Shown one piece after another: positions 7,052 through 14,568 of a DNA stretch of 26,941 bases. A program made the position numbers and the translations under genes. Origin of the DNA: Clostridium sp. AM30-24 (GTDB lineage Bacteria; Bacillota; Clostridia; Lachnospirales; Lachnospiraceae); the NCBI RefSeq assembly GCF_003480435.1, contig NZ_QUJB01000023.1, positions 16,490 through 43,430 of the forward strand. Direction: 5' to 3'. A model generated the notes under the pieces. That model worked only from the letters and a program-made list of their open reading frames with translations, searched no databases and was not told the origin of the DNA. Position 1 is the stretch's first letter. Each line of letters starts with the position of its first letter.

Positions 7052-7942
7052 ATGGAAAACACCACACCTGCAGCTTCACCGATCACCGGACACACCGGTC
7101 TTATCTGCCTTCTCGGCAGTCCCTGCGCCCACAGCATCTCCCCGATGATGCACAACGCATCCTTTGAAGCACTCGGCCTCGACTACCGCTATCTCGCCTT
7201 TGACGTAAATGAAACAACACTTCCAACCGCTGTCGCCGGCTTAAAAGTCCTCGGTGCCCGTGGTTTCAACCTGACAATGCCGGACAAGAACCTCATGGTC
7301 TCCCTCTGTGACGACCTCTCGACCGCAGCGCGGATCATCGGCGCTGTCAACACGGTCGTAAATGAAAACGGTCGGCTCATCGGACACAACACGGACGGCA
7401 TCGGCTACATGCAGTCCGTAAAAGATGCCGGTTATGACATCATCGGCAAAAAAATGACTCTTCTCGGAGCCGGCGGCGCCGCGACCGCGATCCTGGTCCA
7501 GGCGGCACTCGACGGCTTAAAAGAAATCTCTGTCTTCGTAAGACCGACCAGCCGATTCTATGACCGCCTGGTACATACTGTGGACGAGCTCACAAAGATC
7601 ACCGACTGCAAGATCAAAATCTGCGATTTTTCCGACGCTGAACTCTTAAAACAGGAACTCGCAGACAGCGCAATCCTCACAAACGGAACCTCCGTCGGCA
7701 TGGCTCCGCACGAGGATACCTGCCCGGTCCCGGAAGATCTCGTCTTCCCGGACGGTCTCATCGTATCCGACATCATCTACAATCCGCGCGAGACAAGACT
7801 CCTCTCCATGGCAAAACATCAGGGGAACCCGTTCTTCAACGGTTCCTACATGCTCCTCTACCAGGGCGCCGAGGCTTTCCGCCTCTGGACCGGAAAAGAG
7901 ATGCCGGTGGAGCAGATCAAACGTGATTTTTTCTCCAAATAA
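7052..7942 (+). CDS. aroE: Shikimate dehydrogenase
   Basis: 296 residues. It reduces 3-dehydroshikimate to shikimate with NADPH, the step before AroK. Motifs: the shikimate-binding start GSPCAHSISPMMHNASF, NLTMPDKN (the usual N-V-T-x-P-x-K site, here with Asp where His is common), GAVNTVV, HNTDGIGY, the nucleotide-binding GAGGAATAI, and the C-terminal YQGAEAFRLWTG. ATG 7052 is chosen since GGAGGT (7037-7042) lies nine bases before it and the promoter sits at 6986-7014. The MPDKN sequence is seen in a clostridial AroE/quinate-shikimate dehydrogenase branch, so some quinate activity cannot be excluded. Followed by a strong terminator. Confidence 0.95.
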   Translation: MENTTPAASPITGHTGLICLLGSPCAHSISPMMHNASFEALGLDYRYLAFDVNETTLPTAVAGLKVLGARGFNLTMPDKNLMVSLCDDLSTAARIIGAVNTVVNENGRLIGHNTDGIGYMQSVKDAGYDIIGKKMTLLGAGGAATAILVQAALDGLKEISVFVRPTSRFYDRLVHTVDELTKITDCKIKICDFSDAELLKQELADSAILTNGTSVGMAPHEDTCPVPEDLVFPDGLIVSDIIYNPRETRLLSMAKHQGNPFFNGSYMLLYQGAEAFRLWTGKEMPVEQIKRDFFSK

Positions 7943-7991
7943 GACAGTCTGCAAGTTTTTGATCCTGCATCCCGGATATGCCGGATTTCAC

Positions 7992-8040
7992 AAAAAGCCG
8001 ATGAAATCAGGGTAGCTCCACCCGATTTCACCGGCTTTTT
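7992..8040 (+). terminator. Intrinsic terminator of aroE
   Basis: AAAAAGCCG pairs with CGGCTTTTT, continued by TGAAATC/GATTTCA and GGGT/ACCC around a 6-base loop, ending in a T-run. Long stem with two mismatches, directly behind aroE. Confidence 0.9.
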
Positions 8041-8046
8041 CATTTA

Positions 8047-8138
8047 CGCGAACAACGAGCCAAAGTCCGCGCTTGCGCGAGACCTTGGCGACTGTCGCGA
8101 TAACAAGGGGAAACTCGCGAAGCGTGTTTTCACTTGTT
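8047..8138. repeat. Composite palindromic element (REP-like) between aroE and the anti-sigma gene
   Basis: Two adjacent hairpins fill this convergent intergenic region. The first (8047-8099) has imperfect arms starting and ending in CGCG, with GCCAAAGTC paired to GACCTTGGC and an inner CGCGC-TT-GCGCG tip. The second (8102-8138) pairs AACAAGGGGAAAC with GTTTTCACTTGTT, one mismatch. Neither has a terminating T-run. It resembles dispersed palindromic repeats, but no second copy lies in this window. The rest of 8139-8239 shows nothing recognisable. Confidence 0.55.
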
Positions 8139-8239
8139 GATCTGATTCTTTTATTTTCCTCAATACCTCATTTTCCGTTCAGAACATTCCTATCCATGAA
8201 AAGCTGCCCGAATCGCTCCTTATTTGTAAATATACCGCT

Positions 8240-9019
8240 TTACTGTGCATCGATGATCTCCTCCGCCATCGCGAACATCTCCTCCGCGCTCAGCTCCTCG
8301 CCAAACTTGAACAGGCTGTACCCCTGGCCGTCCATGTCCCACTCGACCATACAGGAGGTTGTGATCTCGATCTCATCACTGCCGTAAGCAAGGTCAAAGT
8401 TGCCCGCTTCCTGGGCCTTTTTGTCCTCCTCGGTGAGTTCATAATTGGCCGGCACAAATTTGTTGACCGTCTTATAGAATCGAAGTTCCGTGCCATCCCC
8501 GCACGTCTTTACATCCGTCGGAGCGCTCCCGCCGTCCAGCCCGACTTCCGCAGAAAATGTGATCGGTTCCATCCCCTCTTTTCCATAAGTAATGTCGAGA
8601 TGGATCCCCTTGCCCAGCTTATTTCCATCCTTGTCACTCGTCTCATAGTTCACCGGGACAGCACTCTCAAACGTATATCCATTGGAAAACTGTTCCGGGA
8701 AATTTACCTTCGGGCCATGTTCCTCCTGAAGCTTTAACGCCTGTTCATAAGTATGCACCTCATCTCTCCGGTCACTGTGCGATGCCACTCCCGCAATGTT
8801 CCCGATTGCAAATGCTGTCATGCTGCCAAATACACAGATCGCTGCCACCGCGATCACTGCCTTTTTCATAAATCCTCTCTTCATATGAGTTTCCTCTCTT
8901 TCTATCTGTTCATATACGTGTTTTCTGATCCGCACCTCCCGCAGGGATTCATCCGGAAGTTCGCCTGCGCGGCTCTCAAACATTTTTTTCAGTCTTTCTT
9001 CTAAGATAGGATCGTCCAT
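8240..9019 (-). CDS. Membrane anti-sigma-factor-like protein, partner of the ECF sigma gene
   Basis: 259 residues. A cytosolic charged N-terminus of about 50 residues (DDPILEERLKKMFESRAGEL), one membrane segment (about 52-73, KKAVIAVAAICVFGSMTAFA), then an extracytoplasmic domain of about 185 residues that I cannot assign. It overlaps the upstream sigma gene by 19 bases and its ATG follows a GGAGGAAGGAGG site, as expected for co-translated sigma/anti-sigma pairs. There is no HxxxCxxC zinc motif, so it is not a ZAS-type anti-sigma factor. The function is inferred from topology and position; the outer domain (many Glu/Asp/Tyr/Gly) may sense a signal. Last gene of the pair. Confidence 0.75.
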   Translation of the reverse strand: MDDPILEERLKKMFESRAGELPDESLREVRIRKHVYEQIEREETHMKRGFMKKAVIAVAAICVFGSMTAFAIGNIAGVASHSDRRDEVHTYEQALKLQEEHGPKVNFPEQFSNGYTFESAVPVNYETSDKDGNKLGKGIHLDITYGKEGMEPITFSAEVGLDGGSAPTDVKTCGDGTELRFYKTVNKFVPANYELTEEDKKAQEAGNFDLAYGSDEIEITTSCMVEWDMDGQGYSLFKFGEELSAEEMFAMAEEIIDAQ

Positions 9020-9561
9020 GTTTTTCCTCCTTCCTCCTGCGTGAGGACCTTCTTTAACTGCTCCTTCGCATGGTACAGTCTTGATTTCACCGTGCCCTCG
9101 AACACTCCGCAGACCTTCGCGATCTCGCGGATCGGCATGTCATTATAATAGTAAAGGATCAGAACCGTCTTCTGTTTCGGCGGCAGCTTCTCCACCGCCT
9201 CAAAAAGGATCCGTTCCTCCTCCTTCATGATGCAGGTTTCCAGGACCGACCGTTTTGTGTCCTCCTGCCCGGATGCCGGTTCCTCCTCCGGACGCTCCCG
9301 CCCTGTCTTTTTGCAGATCTTCCATGCCGACCTCGTGAGGATCCGGTAAAACCATGTCTTAAAGGCCGCCGGCTCTCTGAGCTTCTTTCTGTTTAAATAG
9401 CAGGCGGTAAATGTCTCCTGGACAATGTCCTCACTGTCCGCCGCATTTCCGGATATCAGCCATGCGGCTCTGAGCGCCGGCTTCTCATATTGCTCCATCA
9501 ATGTTCCGAATGCCTCCATGTCGCCATCGATCATCCGTCTCACGATATTCTCTTCATCCAT
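9001..9561 (-). CDS. ECF (extracytoplasmic function) RNA polymerase sigma factor
   Basis: 186 residues with only sigma region 2 and region 4, the ECF layout. Region 2: IDGDMEAFGTLMEQYEKPAL, then DSEDIVQETFTACYLN and FKTWFYRILTR. Region 4: LPPKQKTVLILYYYNDMPI followed by the helix-turn-helix IREIAKVCGVFEGTVKSRL. The linker (about 90-120) is charged. The gene starts at ATG 9561 after GAGAGGAGGCAGG. It is followed at once by a membrane protein with anti-sigma topology, so its activity is probably held at the membrane until a signal arrives. The target genes are unknown. Confidence 0.95.
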   Translation of the reverse strand: MDEENIVRRMIDGDMEAFGTLMEQYEKPALRAAWLISGNAADSEDIVQETFTACYLNRKKLREPAAFKTWFYRILTRSAWKICKKTGRERPEEEPASGQEDTKRSVLETCIMKEEERILFEAVEKLPPKQKTVLILYYYNDMPIREIAKVCGVFEGTVKSRLYHAKEQLKKVLTQEEGGKTWTILS

Positions 9562-9599
9562 GCCCTGCCTCCTCTCTTTTTTGATGCATCTGTCTTATA

Positions 9600-9625
9600 G
9601 AGACAGGAACCCTGAGGAAAGTTCA
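9600..9625 (-). promoter_or_regulatory. Possible ECF-type autoregulatory promoter
   Basis: Minus strand upstream of the sigma gene: TGAACTT (9625-9619), a common ECF -35 style, then TGTCTC (9605-9600) after 13 bases. No good sigma-A promoter is visible in the same stretch. Many ECF operons drive themselves; the assignment is tentative. Confidence 0.35.
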
Positions 9626-9951
9626 TTTTTTCTAATAATTTATATAAAAAAGACAAAAAAATTGGCTTCGTCACATTCAGTCTTAACGCTAAGTTGTCTG
9701 CAGCAATCCGTACCTTCGCACAAGTACGCATCATTGATACATCGTACCTTCTTATTTATCAGGAAGTTTCATCGGAATTTCCTGTCAGACAAAACAGGAC
9801 AGTGCTCCACATTTCTGTCGATGCACTGTCCTGTATCATGATCCGTTTATTTAGTTTAACACGCATGCACATCCGATCCGCGATCCTGCCCCATACAGAA
9901 CGATCATTCTCTTTCAGAAACCTCGTACATGCCAGACTCATGTTCTCTCCG
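9626..9951. other. Gene-free stretch between the ECF operon and the oxidoreductase remnant
   Basis: AT-rich near the sigma gene, then a long hairpin at 9794-9834. Reading frames here have no ribosome site and no protein-like composition. I see no RNA gene that I can name. Confidence 0.5.
9794..9834 (-). terminator. Perfect 12-bp hairpin, probable terminator of the oxidoreductase transcript
   Basis: ACAGGACAGTGC (9794-9805) pairs perfectly with GCACTGTCCTGT (9823-9834) over a 17-base loop. In the minus direction the stem is followed by TTTTGTCTG, a short U-run; in the plus direction there is none, so it fits minus-strand transcripts from the gene ending at 10017. Confidence 0.55.
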
Positions 9952-10020
9952 TCACAGCTTGCCATCAAGCGTAAACTTCCTGACTTTCTGCTTTTCGTTT
10001 TCCTGAATATGATTCGTCAC
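9952..10020 (-). pseudogene. Duplicated C-terminal remnant of the flavodoxin-fold oxidoreductase
   Basis: Just behind the oxidoreductase stop, in another frame, a 22-codon stretch ends QKVRKFTLDGKL plus stop, while the gene itself ends QKYRKFTSGSKL plus stop. At DNA level 9951-9990 matches 10016-10055 at 29 of 40 bases. This looks like the tail of a former tandem copy whose body was lost. A GTG (10020) overlaps the gene's own stop, so a short translated peptide cannot be excluded, but no ribosome site is seen. Confidence 0.6.
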
Positions 10021-10625
10021 AGTTTGCTCCCGCTTGTAAACTTCCTGTACTTCTGAACCGCCTTTTCTTCCGCCTCTTTCATGATCTCCTCCACCGAGTT
10101 GCCCTCGATGTCGAGTCCCTCAGCGGTATAGCATACGGTCTCATTGATCCCGTAATAGACCTTGCAGAGCTTCTCCAGATACTCATATCCGAGGTTCAAC
10201 TCCCCGATGGATCCGCCGCTGGTCGTCACATAATGGAGACTGTCCGCATGGCACAGACCGCCCGGAATGCCCTTGGATGAGAACGTAAACGTCAGACCCG
10301 TCACGCAGATCTGCTCCAGATAACATTTCATCCGCGCCGGGAATGAGAAATCCCAGTACGGAGCTGCAACAACGATCCGATCCGCAGCCGCGAACTGCTT
10401 CGCGTAAGTGAAAAGCGGTCCCTCAAAATTTCCTGCTCTTGTGAGCGATTCCCGGAGCGCGCTCTCCTTACCCGTGAAGAGTTTCAGATCTTCATCCTCA
10501 AGATTTAAAGTCTCGATCTCATACTCCCCGTTCTGATTCATTTCCTTTAACAACGCCTGTGCGAGCTGTTCCGTCCTTGAGATGCCGCGGTTGACGCAGG
10601 CATCGATGAATAATAACTTTTTCAT
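10017..10625 (-). CDS. Flavodoxin-fold NAD(P)H-dependent oxidoreductase (azoreductase/quinone reductase family)
   Basis: 202 residues of the Flavodoxin_2 family, which holds FMN and reduces quinones or azo dyes with NAD(P)H. Seen: the N-terminal MKKLLFIDACVNRGISRTEQ that forms the FMN phosphate loop, the VAAPYWDFSFPARMKCYLEQ motif (the usual P-x-W-N/D-F-x-x-P-x-x-x-K flavin segment), and YVTTSGGSIGE near the third flavin contact. The length fits AzoR-like proteins (about 200). ATG 10625 has a weak GGGAGATC upstream. The physiological substrate cannot be told from sequence. The gene lies 144 bases after murI on the same strand and could be cotranscribed or separate. A decayed copy of its tail follows. 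Confidence 0.88.
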   Translation of the reverse strand: MKKLLFIDACVNRGISRTEQLAQALLKEMNQNGEYEIETLNLEDEDLKLFTGKESALRESLTRAGNFEGPLFTYAKQFAAADRIVVAAPYWDFSFPARMKCYLEQICVTGLTFTFSSKGIPGGLCHADSLHYVTTSGGSIGELNLGYEYLEKLCKVYYGINETVCYTAEGLDIEGNSVEEIMKEAEEKAVQKYRKFTSGSKL

Positions 10626-10769
10626 AGCTGATCTCCCTGTTTATGTTTTACCCATGCACCTGATTCTGCTATATTGATCCAGCTTTTACGCTTATCATGA
10701 AGCCAAAAGCAATTTCACTGTTTCTGCACACATTTCAGACCGTCTTTATCACAGATTTTCCTTTGGCTG

Positions 10770-11543
10770 TCACATATTCAACAGCCGTCTCGACAGCTCC
10801 AGGATCTCCTCCGTGTTCCTGCTGTTGAAGATCTCAACTTTTCCGCCGGATTCCCGGTCCGAGAGAAGTCCGCGCTCCTCAAGACGCCTTTTCGTCTGCT
10901 TTGCGGTCCCGAATCCGCCGTCGTAAACGAAAACTCCCGGCAGATGTTTCTGGATCACTTCACGGATCAGCGGGTAATGCGTACATCCGAGAACGACCGC
11001 ATCGATCTCTGCTTTGTCGTACGGTGCAAACTGTTTTTCCAGATAAGCATCGAGAACCGGTCCATTGAGCACGCCGCTTTCAATATATTCCACAAGTCCC
11101 GGACACGGCATCTTGATGATGTTCGCATCGTCCTCATAAATATGCATCATCGAATTAAATTTCGTCTGTGACAGCGTCATCGGGGTTGCCATGACGACGA
11201 CTTTAGAGTGTTCTTTTGCCTTGACCGCAGGTTTTAACGCCGGTTCGATCCCGATCACCGGGAGAACCTCCTCATATGCGGCTCGAAGTTCTTTGATCGC
11301 CACACTTGTCGCTGTATTGCAGGCCACGACGATTGCTTTCGCGCCCCGTTCCAGCAGAAATTCCACATCTTTTTTTGTCAGGTCGATGACCTCCTCCGGC
11401 GTTCTTGTTCCGTATGGGGCATTCGCTGAATCTCCATAATAAATAAAATCTTCTCCCGGCATCAGTTTGACCAGCTCTCTTAACACGCTGATCCCGCCAA
11501 GTCCGGAATCCAAAACGCCAATCGGGCGATTGTCTGTACTCAT
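10770..11543 (-). CDS. murI: Glutamate racemase
   Basis: 257 residues. It makes D-glutamate for peptidoglycan from L-glutamate without cofactor, using two cysteines. Seen: IGVLDSGLGGISVLREL (6-23), the YGDSANAPYGT motif (36-46), catalytic C75 in VACNTATS and C187 in VVLGCTHYPL, all standard. The C-terminus ends in a short helical tail (ILELSRRLLNM). The ATG at 11543 follows GGTGAGGTGA. It is 12 bases behind a possible 26-codon leader reading frame. No cell-wall genes are adjacent. Confidence 0.97.
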   Translation of the reverse strand: MSTDNRPIGVLDSGLGGISVLRELVKLMPGEDFIYYGDSANAPYGTRTPEEVIDLTKKDVEFLLERGAKAIVVACNTATSVAIKELRAAYEEVLPVIGIEPALKPAVKAKEHSKVVVMATPMTLSQTKFNSMMHIYEDDANIIKMPCPGLVEYIESGVLNGPVLDAYLEKQFAPYDKAEIDAVVLGCTHYPLIREVIQKHLPGVFVYDGGFGTAKQTKRRLEERGLLSDRESGGKVEIFNSRNTEEILELSRRLLNM

Positions 11544-11555
11544 TTTTCTGTCACC

Positions 11556-11636
11556 TCACCGTTTTTTCTGTTCTTCTATATCACTCTGCCTGCCAGCGCT
11601 TCCGTATCGCTGAATCTCCTGCCGCAATTCTCCCAT
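11556..11636 (-). CDS. Possible 26-residue leader peptide upstream of murI
   Basis: ATG 11636 opens MGELRQEIQRYGSAGRQSDI and continues to EEQKKR, then TGA 12 bases before the murI ATG. The frame also stays open upstream of the ATG for 15 codons. Composition is protein-like (charged, helical) and the spacing suggests translational coupling, but there is no clear ribosome site and I know no family. It may be a gene remnant. Confidence 0.25.
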   Translation of the reverse strand: MGELRQEIQRYGSAGRQSDIEEQKKR

Positions 11637-11748
11637 CGCTTCTTTCAGGGAGTCCGCTCTGTTGGCGCATTATCAACATGGCCTTCCTATCTATGGAGCC
11701 TGCTTTTTCACCATTCTCCACTGTTACTGGATTTTCGATCTTTCGTCC

Positions 11749-11777
11749 ATCTTACCACATTTTCCTCCGCTTGACCA
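11749..11777 (-). promoter_or_regulatory. Candidate murI promoter
   Basis: Minus strand: -35 TGGTCA (11777-11772), 17-base spacer, extended -10 TGG-TAAGAT (hexamer 11754-11749). It would give a leader of about 200 bases before murI. Confidence 0.5.
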
Positions 11778-11848
11778 TCCACAGCCTCCCCACTTTCGCT
11801 TTTTGTGCATTTTTTAAGATTTTTGTCAAAAATTTTTGTCATTTTTGG

Positions 11849-11878
11849 TTGATCTGTTTTGCAAAATACTGCTATACT
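11849..11878 (+). promoter_or_regulatory. Sigma-A promoter of the L25/CTC gene
   Basis: Plus strand: -35 TTGATC (11849-11854), 18-base spacer, -10 TATACT (11873-11878). It leaves a leader of about 155 bases. In Bacillus ctc is a sigma-B gene; no sigma-B motif was recognised here. Confidence 0.65.
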
Positions 11879-11985
11879 ATAACTGTAACAAAGAGAACAG
11901 CAGATGTTCAAAAGAAAATCCAGACAGCCGCTGAAACCAAACTTAACAAAACCCCCTTTTCAAAGCTGAGGGCTGCTAAGCGAAT

Positions 11986-12014
11986 CCGGCAGAACAAAAG
12001 AAGTTGTTTGCCGG
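11986..12014 (+). promoter_or_regulatory. Leader hairpin before the L25/CTC gene
   Basis: CCGGCAgAACAA pairs with TTGTTTGCCGG around AAGAAG, ending 13 bases before GGAGG of the L25 gene and followed by CAATCAGATTTTTGG. The stem is strong, with a weak T-run, so either an attenuator or an mRNA structure near the ribosome site is possible. No r-protein binding-site homology is claimed. Confidence 0.45.
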
Positions 12015-12041
12015 CAATCAGATTTTTGGAGGAAAAGATAA

Positions 12042-12653
12042 ATGACTACTTTAAAAGCTGAAAAAAGAAGCATGGATGTTAAGGCAAAGAGATTAAGAAG
12101 AGAAGGATTTGTTACAGGCAATGTTTTCGGACATGCCATCGAAGGTTCTATCCCGGTAAAGATGAATGCAATGGATGTTGATCGTCTTTTAAAGACAGAG
12201 CATAAAGGCGGTCAGATCAATCTTGATGTCGAAGGTCAGGTTTACGATGTCCTGATCAAGGAAGTTGATTACAATTCCATGACCAGAAAGATTGATGAGA
12301 TCGATTTCCAGGCACTGGTAAGTGATGAGAAAGTTTCTTCTACTGCTGAGATCGTGATCCTGAACCGTGAAGCCGTTATCGGCGGTGTTCTTCAGGAAGA
12401 CTTAAGCGAGGTTGCTTATAAGGCATTCCCGTCCGCTCTTGTTGAGACAACGACTCTGGATGCCGCTGGCCTGAAGGTCGGCGATACTGTCCGCGTGAAA
12501 GATCTCGAGATCGCAAAGAACAAAGACATCGACTTAAAGACTGATCCGGAGGCAGTTGTACTCTCCGTCATCCCGGTTCACAACGTTGTTCCGGCTACTG
12601 AAGTGACAACAGCTCCTGGCACAGCAGCTGCAGATGACAAAGAGACCAAGTAA
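12042..12653 (+). CDS. rplY: 50S ribosomal protein L25, general stress (CTC/TL5) form
   Basis: 203 residues with the two-domain layout of CTC/TL5: an N-terminal 5S-rRNA-binding L25 domain (1-90, TLKAEKRSMDVKAKRLRREG and VLIKEVDYNSMTRKIDEIDF) and a C-terminal beta domain (about 95-190, ending LSVIPVHNVVP), then a short acidic/Ala tail. E. coli L25 has only the first domain. The ATG at 12042 follows TTGGAGGAAAAGATAA. Base use is more AT-rich than the flanking metabolic genes, which fits a highly expressed ribosomal gene. Monocistronic: its own promoter, leader hairpin and a strong terminator. Confidence 0.96.
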   Translation: MTTLKAEKRSMDVKAKRLRREGFVTGNVFGHAIEGSIPVKMNAMDVDRLLKTEHKGGQINLDVEGQVYDVLIKEVDYNSMTRKIDEIDFQALVSDEKVSSTAEIVILNREAVIGGVLQEDLSEVAYKAFPSALVETTTLDAAGLKVGDTVRVKDLEIAKNKDIDLKTDPEAVVLSVIPVHNVVPATEVTTAPGTAAADDKETK

Positions 12654-12688
12654 TTGCTCTGGGATCGAATCATTTATCAAATAAAGTC

Positions 12689-12737
12689 AAAACTGGCGGT
12701 ACTGCTCCCCTGTGGGCGGCGCCGCCAGTTTTTTTAG
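12689..12737 (+). terminator. Intrinsic terminator of the L25/CTC gene
   Basis: AAAACTGGCGG pairs with CCGCCAGTTTT over a roughly 22-base loop, followed by a T-run. It lies 36 bases behind the stop codon. Confidence 0.92.
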
Positions 12738-12825
12738 CAGAAACTCTGCCAACAAGTTCTGTCCGATAGATCTGTCACGCATACCGTAAATCCGGGGCCG
12801 GGACTCAGCCGGGACATTTTTTGAT

Positions 12826-12854
12826 TTGACAACTTCCACGTTTTCTGCTATACT
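12826..12854 (+). promoter_or_regulatory. Consensus sigma-A promoter of the MATE transporter transcript
   Basis: TTGACA (12826-12831), 17-base spacer, TATACT (12849-12854), with a TGC before the -10. The strongest -35 in the window along with the yitT promoter. The start point would be near 12861, inside which the candidate leader RNA begins. Confidence 0.92.
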
Positions 12855-12860
12855 GTCCCT

Positions 12861-12942
12861 GCTCATCGGAGGGCTTGTAAACGCATTTACAAAGCTGGAT
12901 AAGATGCCGGAGGATCGTTCGGTATTTTATCCGGCTTTTTTT
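12861..12942 (+). promoter_or_regulatory. Candidate cis-regulatory leader RNA with internal terminator, upstream of the MATE gene
   Basis: From the predicted start point: hairpin 1, GCTTGTAAA/TTTACAAAGC with loop CGCA; then a terminator, GGATAA...TTATCC with an inner GCCGGA/TTCGGT, followed by GGCTTTTTTT. The 3' arm can also pair as GCCGGA with TCCGGC, directly against the T-run, so two forms compete. No other promoter lies between the T-run and the MATE ATG at 13008, so expression requires read-through. It does not match a riboswitch class that I can recognise. Confidence 0.6.
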
Positions 12943-13007
12943 GTTATTCCGCGGATACCTTTTGCCCACGCGAAAATTTTTCATGGATCATTTAAGGAGA
13001 GATTGCT

Positions 13008-14378
13008 ATGGAAAAGACAAACGATTTCACCGAAGGAAAAATCCTTCCCAAGCTGATTGGCTTCGCTTTCCCGGTCCTTCTGGCCTTATTTTTACAGGCA
13101 ATGTACGGAGCCGTGGATCTTCTCGTTGTCGGTCAGTTTTCATCAGCAGCAGCCGTTTCCGCAGTATCGACAGGAAGTCAGATCCTGCAGAGCGTCACGA
13201 CCGTGATCACCGGGATCGCGATGGGGATCACCGTCCTCGTCGGTCAGAAGATCGGGGAAAAACATCCTCATGAAGCAGGAATGATCATCGGGAGCGGGAT
13301 CGCCATGTTCGCCGTGATCGCGATCATCCTCACGATTCTTATGACATGCGGTGCATCCTCGCTCTCTGCCCTTATGCAGGCACCGGAGGAGGCATTCTCC
13401 GAGACGACCGCCTACATCAGGATCTGCTCGGCCGGAGCAGTCTTCATCATCGCCTACAATGTGCTCGGCAGTATTTTCCGTGGGATCGGGGATTCCAAAA
13501 TGCCTCTGATCACAGTAGCGATTGCCTGCGTCATCAATATCGCCGGAGATCTCCTGTTTGTCGCCGGATTTCACTGGGGTGCAGCCGGCGCTGCGGCAGC
13601 GACCGTGCTCGCCCAGGCTGTCAGCGTGCTGCTTTCCTTCCTGATCATAAGGAAACGCGCGCTCCCTTTTACGATGAAGCGCACGGATCTCCGCTTTAAT
13701 CTCCCGGTCATCGGGAAGATCTTAAAACTCGGATGTCCGATCGCACTCCAGGATTTCCTGGTCAGCATCTCCTTCCTCGTGATCATCGCGATCGTGAACC
13801 GCATGGGCGTCATCGCCTCCGCAGGCGTCGGAGTCGCGGAAAAACTCTGTGTCTTCGTCATGCTGGTGCCTTCCGCCTACATGCAGTCCATGTCCGCCTT
13901 TGTCGCACAGAACATCGGTGCCGGAAAGACGTTTCGTGCAGAAAAGGCTCTGTTCTGCGGAATTGCCACCTCGATCCTTGCCGGATGCTGCCTTGGGTAC
14001 TTCTCCTTCTTTCACGGAGACCTGATGGCCTCCCTGTTCGCGAGAGATCCTGACGTCATTCTCGCGGCAGCCACTTATTTAAAAGCATACGCCATCGACT
14101 GCATCCTGACCTCGTTCCTGTTCTGCTTCGTCGGATTCTTCAATGGAAACAGCCGCACGCTCTTTGTCATGCTGCAGGGGATCATCGGCTCATTCGGTGT
14201 CAGGATCCCGGTCGCCTTTTTCATGAGCCGTCAGGCCGGCGTGACCTTATTTCAGATCGGTCTCGCAACACCGGCTTCTTCCCTCGTGCAGATCATTCTC
14301 TGTATTGGGTATTTCCTGATGTTTCACAGAAAACTCAGAAAGGAAATGCCGAAAAGCCCTGAATCCCGGTCATTATAA
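13008..14378 (+). CDS. MATE family multidrug efflux transporter
   Basis: 456 residues, about 12 membrane segments, the usual size for MATE exporters, which exchange cations or drugs for Na+ or H+. The start is typical (KILPKLIGFAFPVLLALFLQ), followed by AMYGAVDLLVVGQF and, in the second half, the equivalent PSAYMQSMSAFVAQNIGAGK, showing the internal repeat of the two six-helix bundles. An ATG after AAGGAGAGATTGCT. It belongs to the clostridial DinF/NorM-like branch; the substrate is not predictable. It is controlled by an upstream leader with a terminator, so it is probably induced by a ligand or a translational event (inference). Last gene on its transcript. Confidence 0.95.
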   Translation: MEKTNDFTEGKILPKLIGFAFPVLLALFLQAMYGAVDLLVVGQFSSAAAVSAVSTGSQILQSVTTVITGIAMGITVLVGQKIGEKHPHEAGMIIGSGIAMFAVIAIILTILMTCGASSLSALMQAPEEAFSETTAYIRICSAGAVFIIAYNVLGSIFRGIGDSKMPLITVAIACVINIAGDLLFVAGFHWGAAGAAAATVLAQAVSVLLSFLIIRKRALPFTMKRTDLRFNLPVIGKILKLGCPIALQDFLVSISFLVIIAIVNRMGVIASAGVGVAEKLCVFVMLVPSAYMQSMSAFVAQNIGAGKTFRAEKALFCGIATSILAGCCLGYFSFFHGDLMASLFARDPDVILAAATYLKAYAIDCILTSFLFCFVGFFNGNSRTLFVMLQGIIGSFGVRIPVAFFMSRQAGVTLFQIGLATPASSLVQIILCIGYFLMFHRKLRKEMPKSPESRSL

Positions 14379-14477
14379 AAAGTCTGCACATTTATTCTGT
14401 CACTGTGACACTGAATACGCGATTCGCATCTTTTAAAGAATGTGCTGAGACACCTTTTCTCGCCTAGAGCTGTCATT

Positions 14478-14568
14478 TTCAGTTAAACAAAAAGGGGATC
14501 AGTCCACTGCAATGCACACTTTTTGCGAATTGCAGTGCGGTCTGATCCCTTTTCCTTTTTGAACTGAA
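14478..14568. mobile_element. MITE-like inverted-repeat element (or large bidirectional terminator)
   Basis: A 91-base near-palindrome. Ends TTCAGTT/AACTGAA are perfect; inner arms GGGATCAG/CTGATCCC and CACTGCAAT/ATTGCAGTG pair again around a 15-base loop. The 4-base sequence CATT stands directly on both sides (14474-14477 and 14569-14572), like a target-site duplication. A- and T-runs beside the GGGATCAG stem would also allow termination in both directions. The base composition falls sharply to its right. Confidence 0.45.

Noticed and set aside
9425..10056. Two long plus-strand frames (138 and 120 codons) over the ECF gene start and the gap behind it
   Set aside because: No start signals, no family look, and the region contains a hairpin and the oxidoreductase tail on the other strand.
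14383..14477. Small hairpin GTCAC-T-GTGAC as MATE terminator
   Set aside because: Stem of only five base pairs without T-run; the larger inverted repeat behind it is the better candidate.
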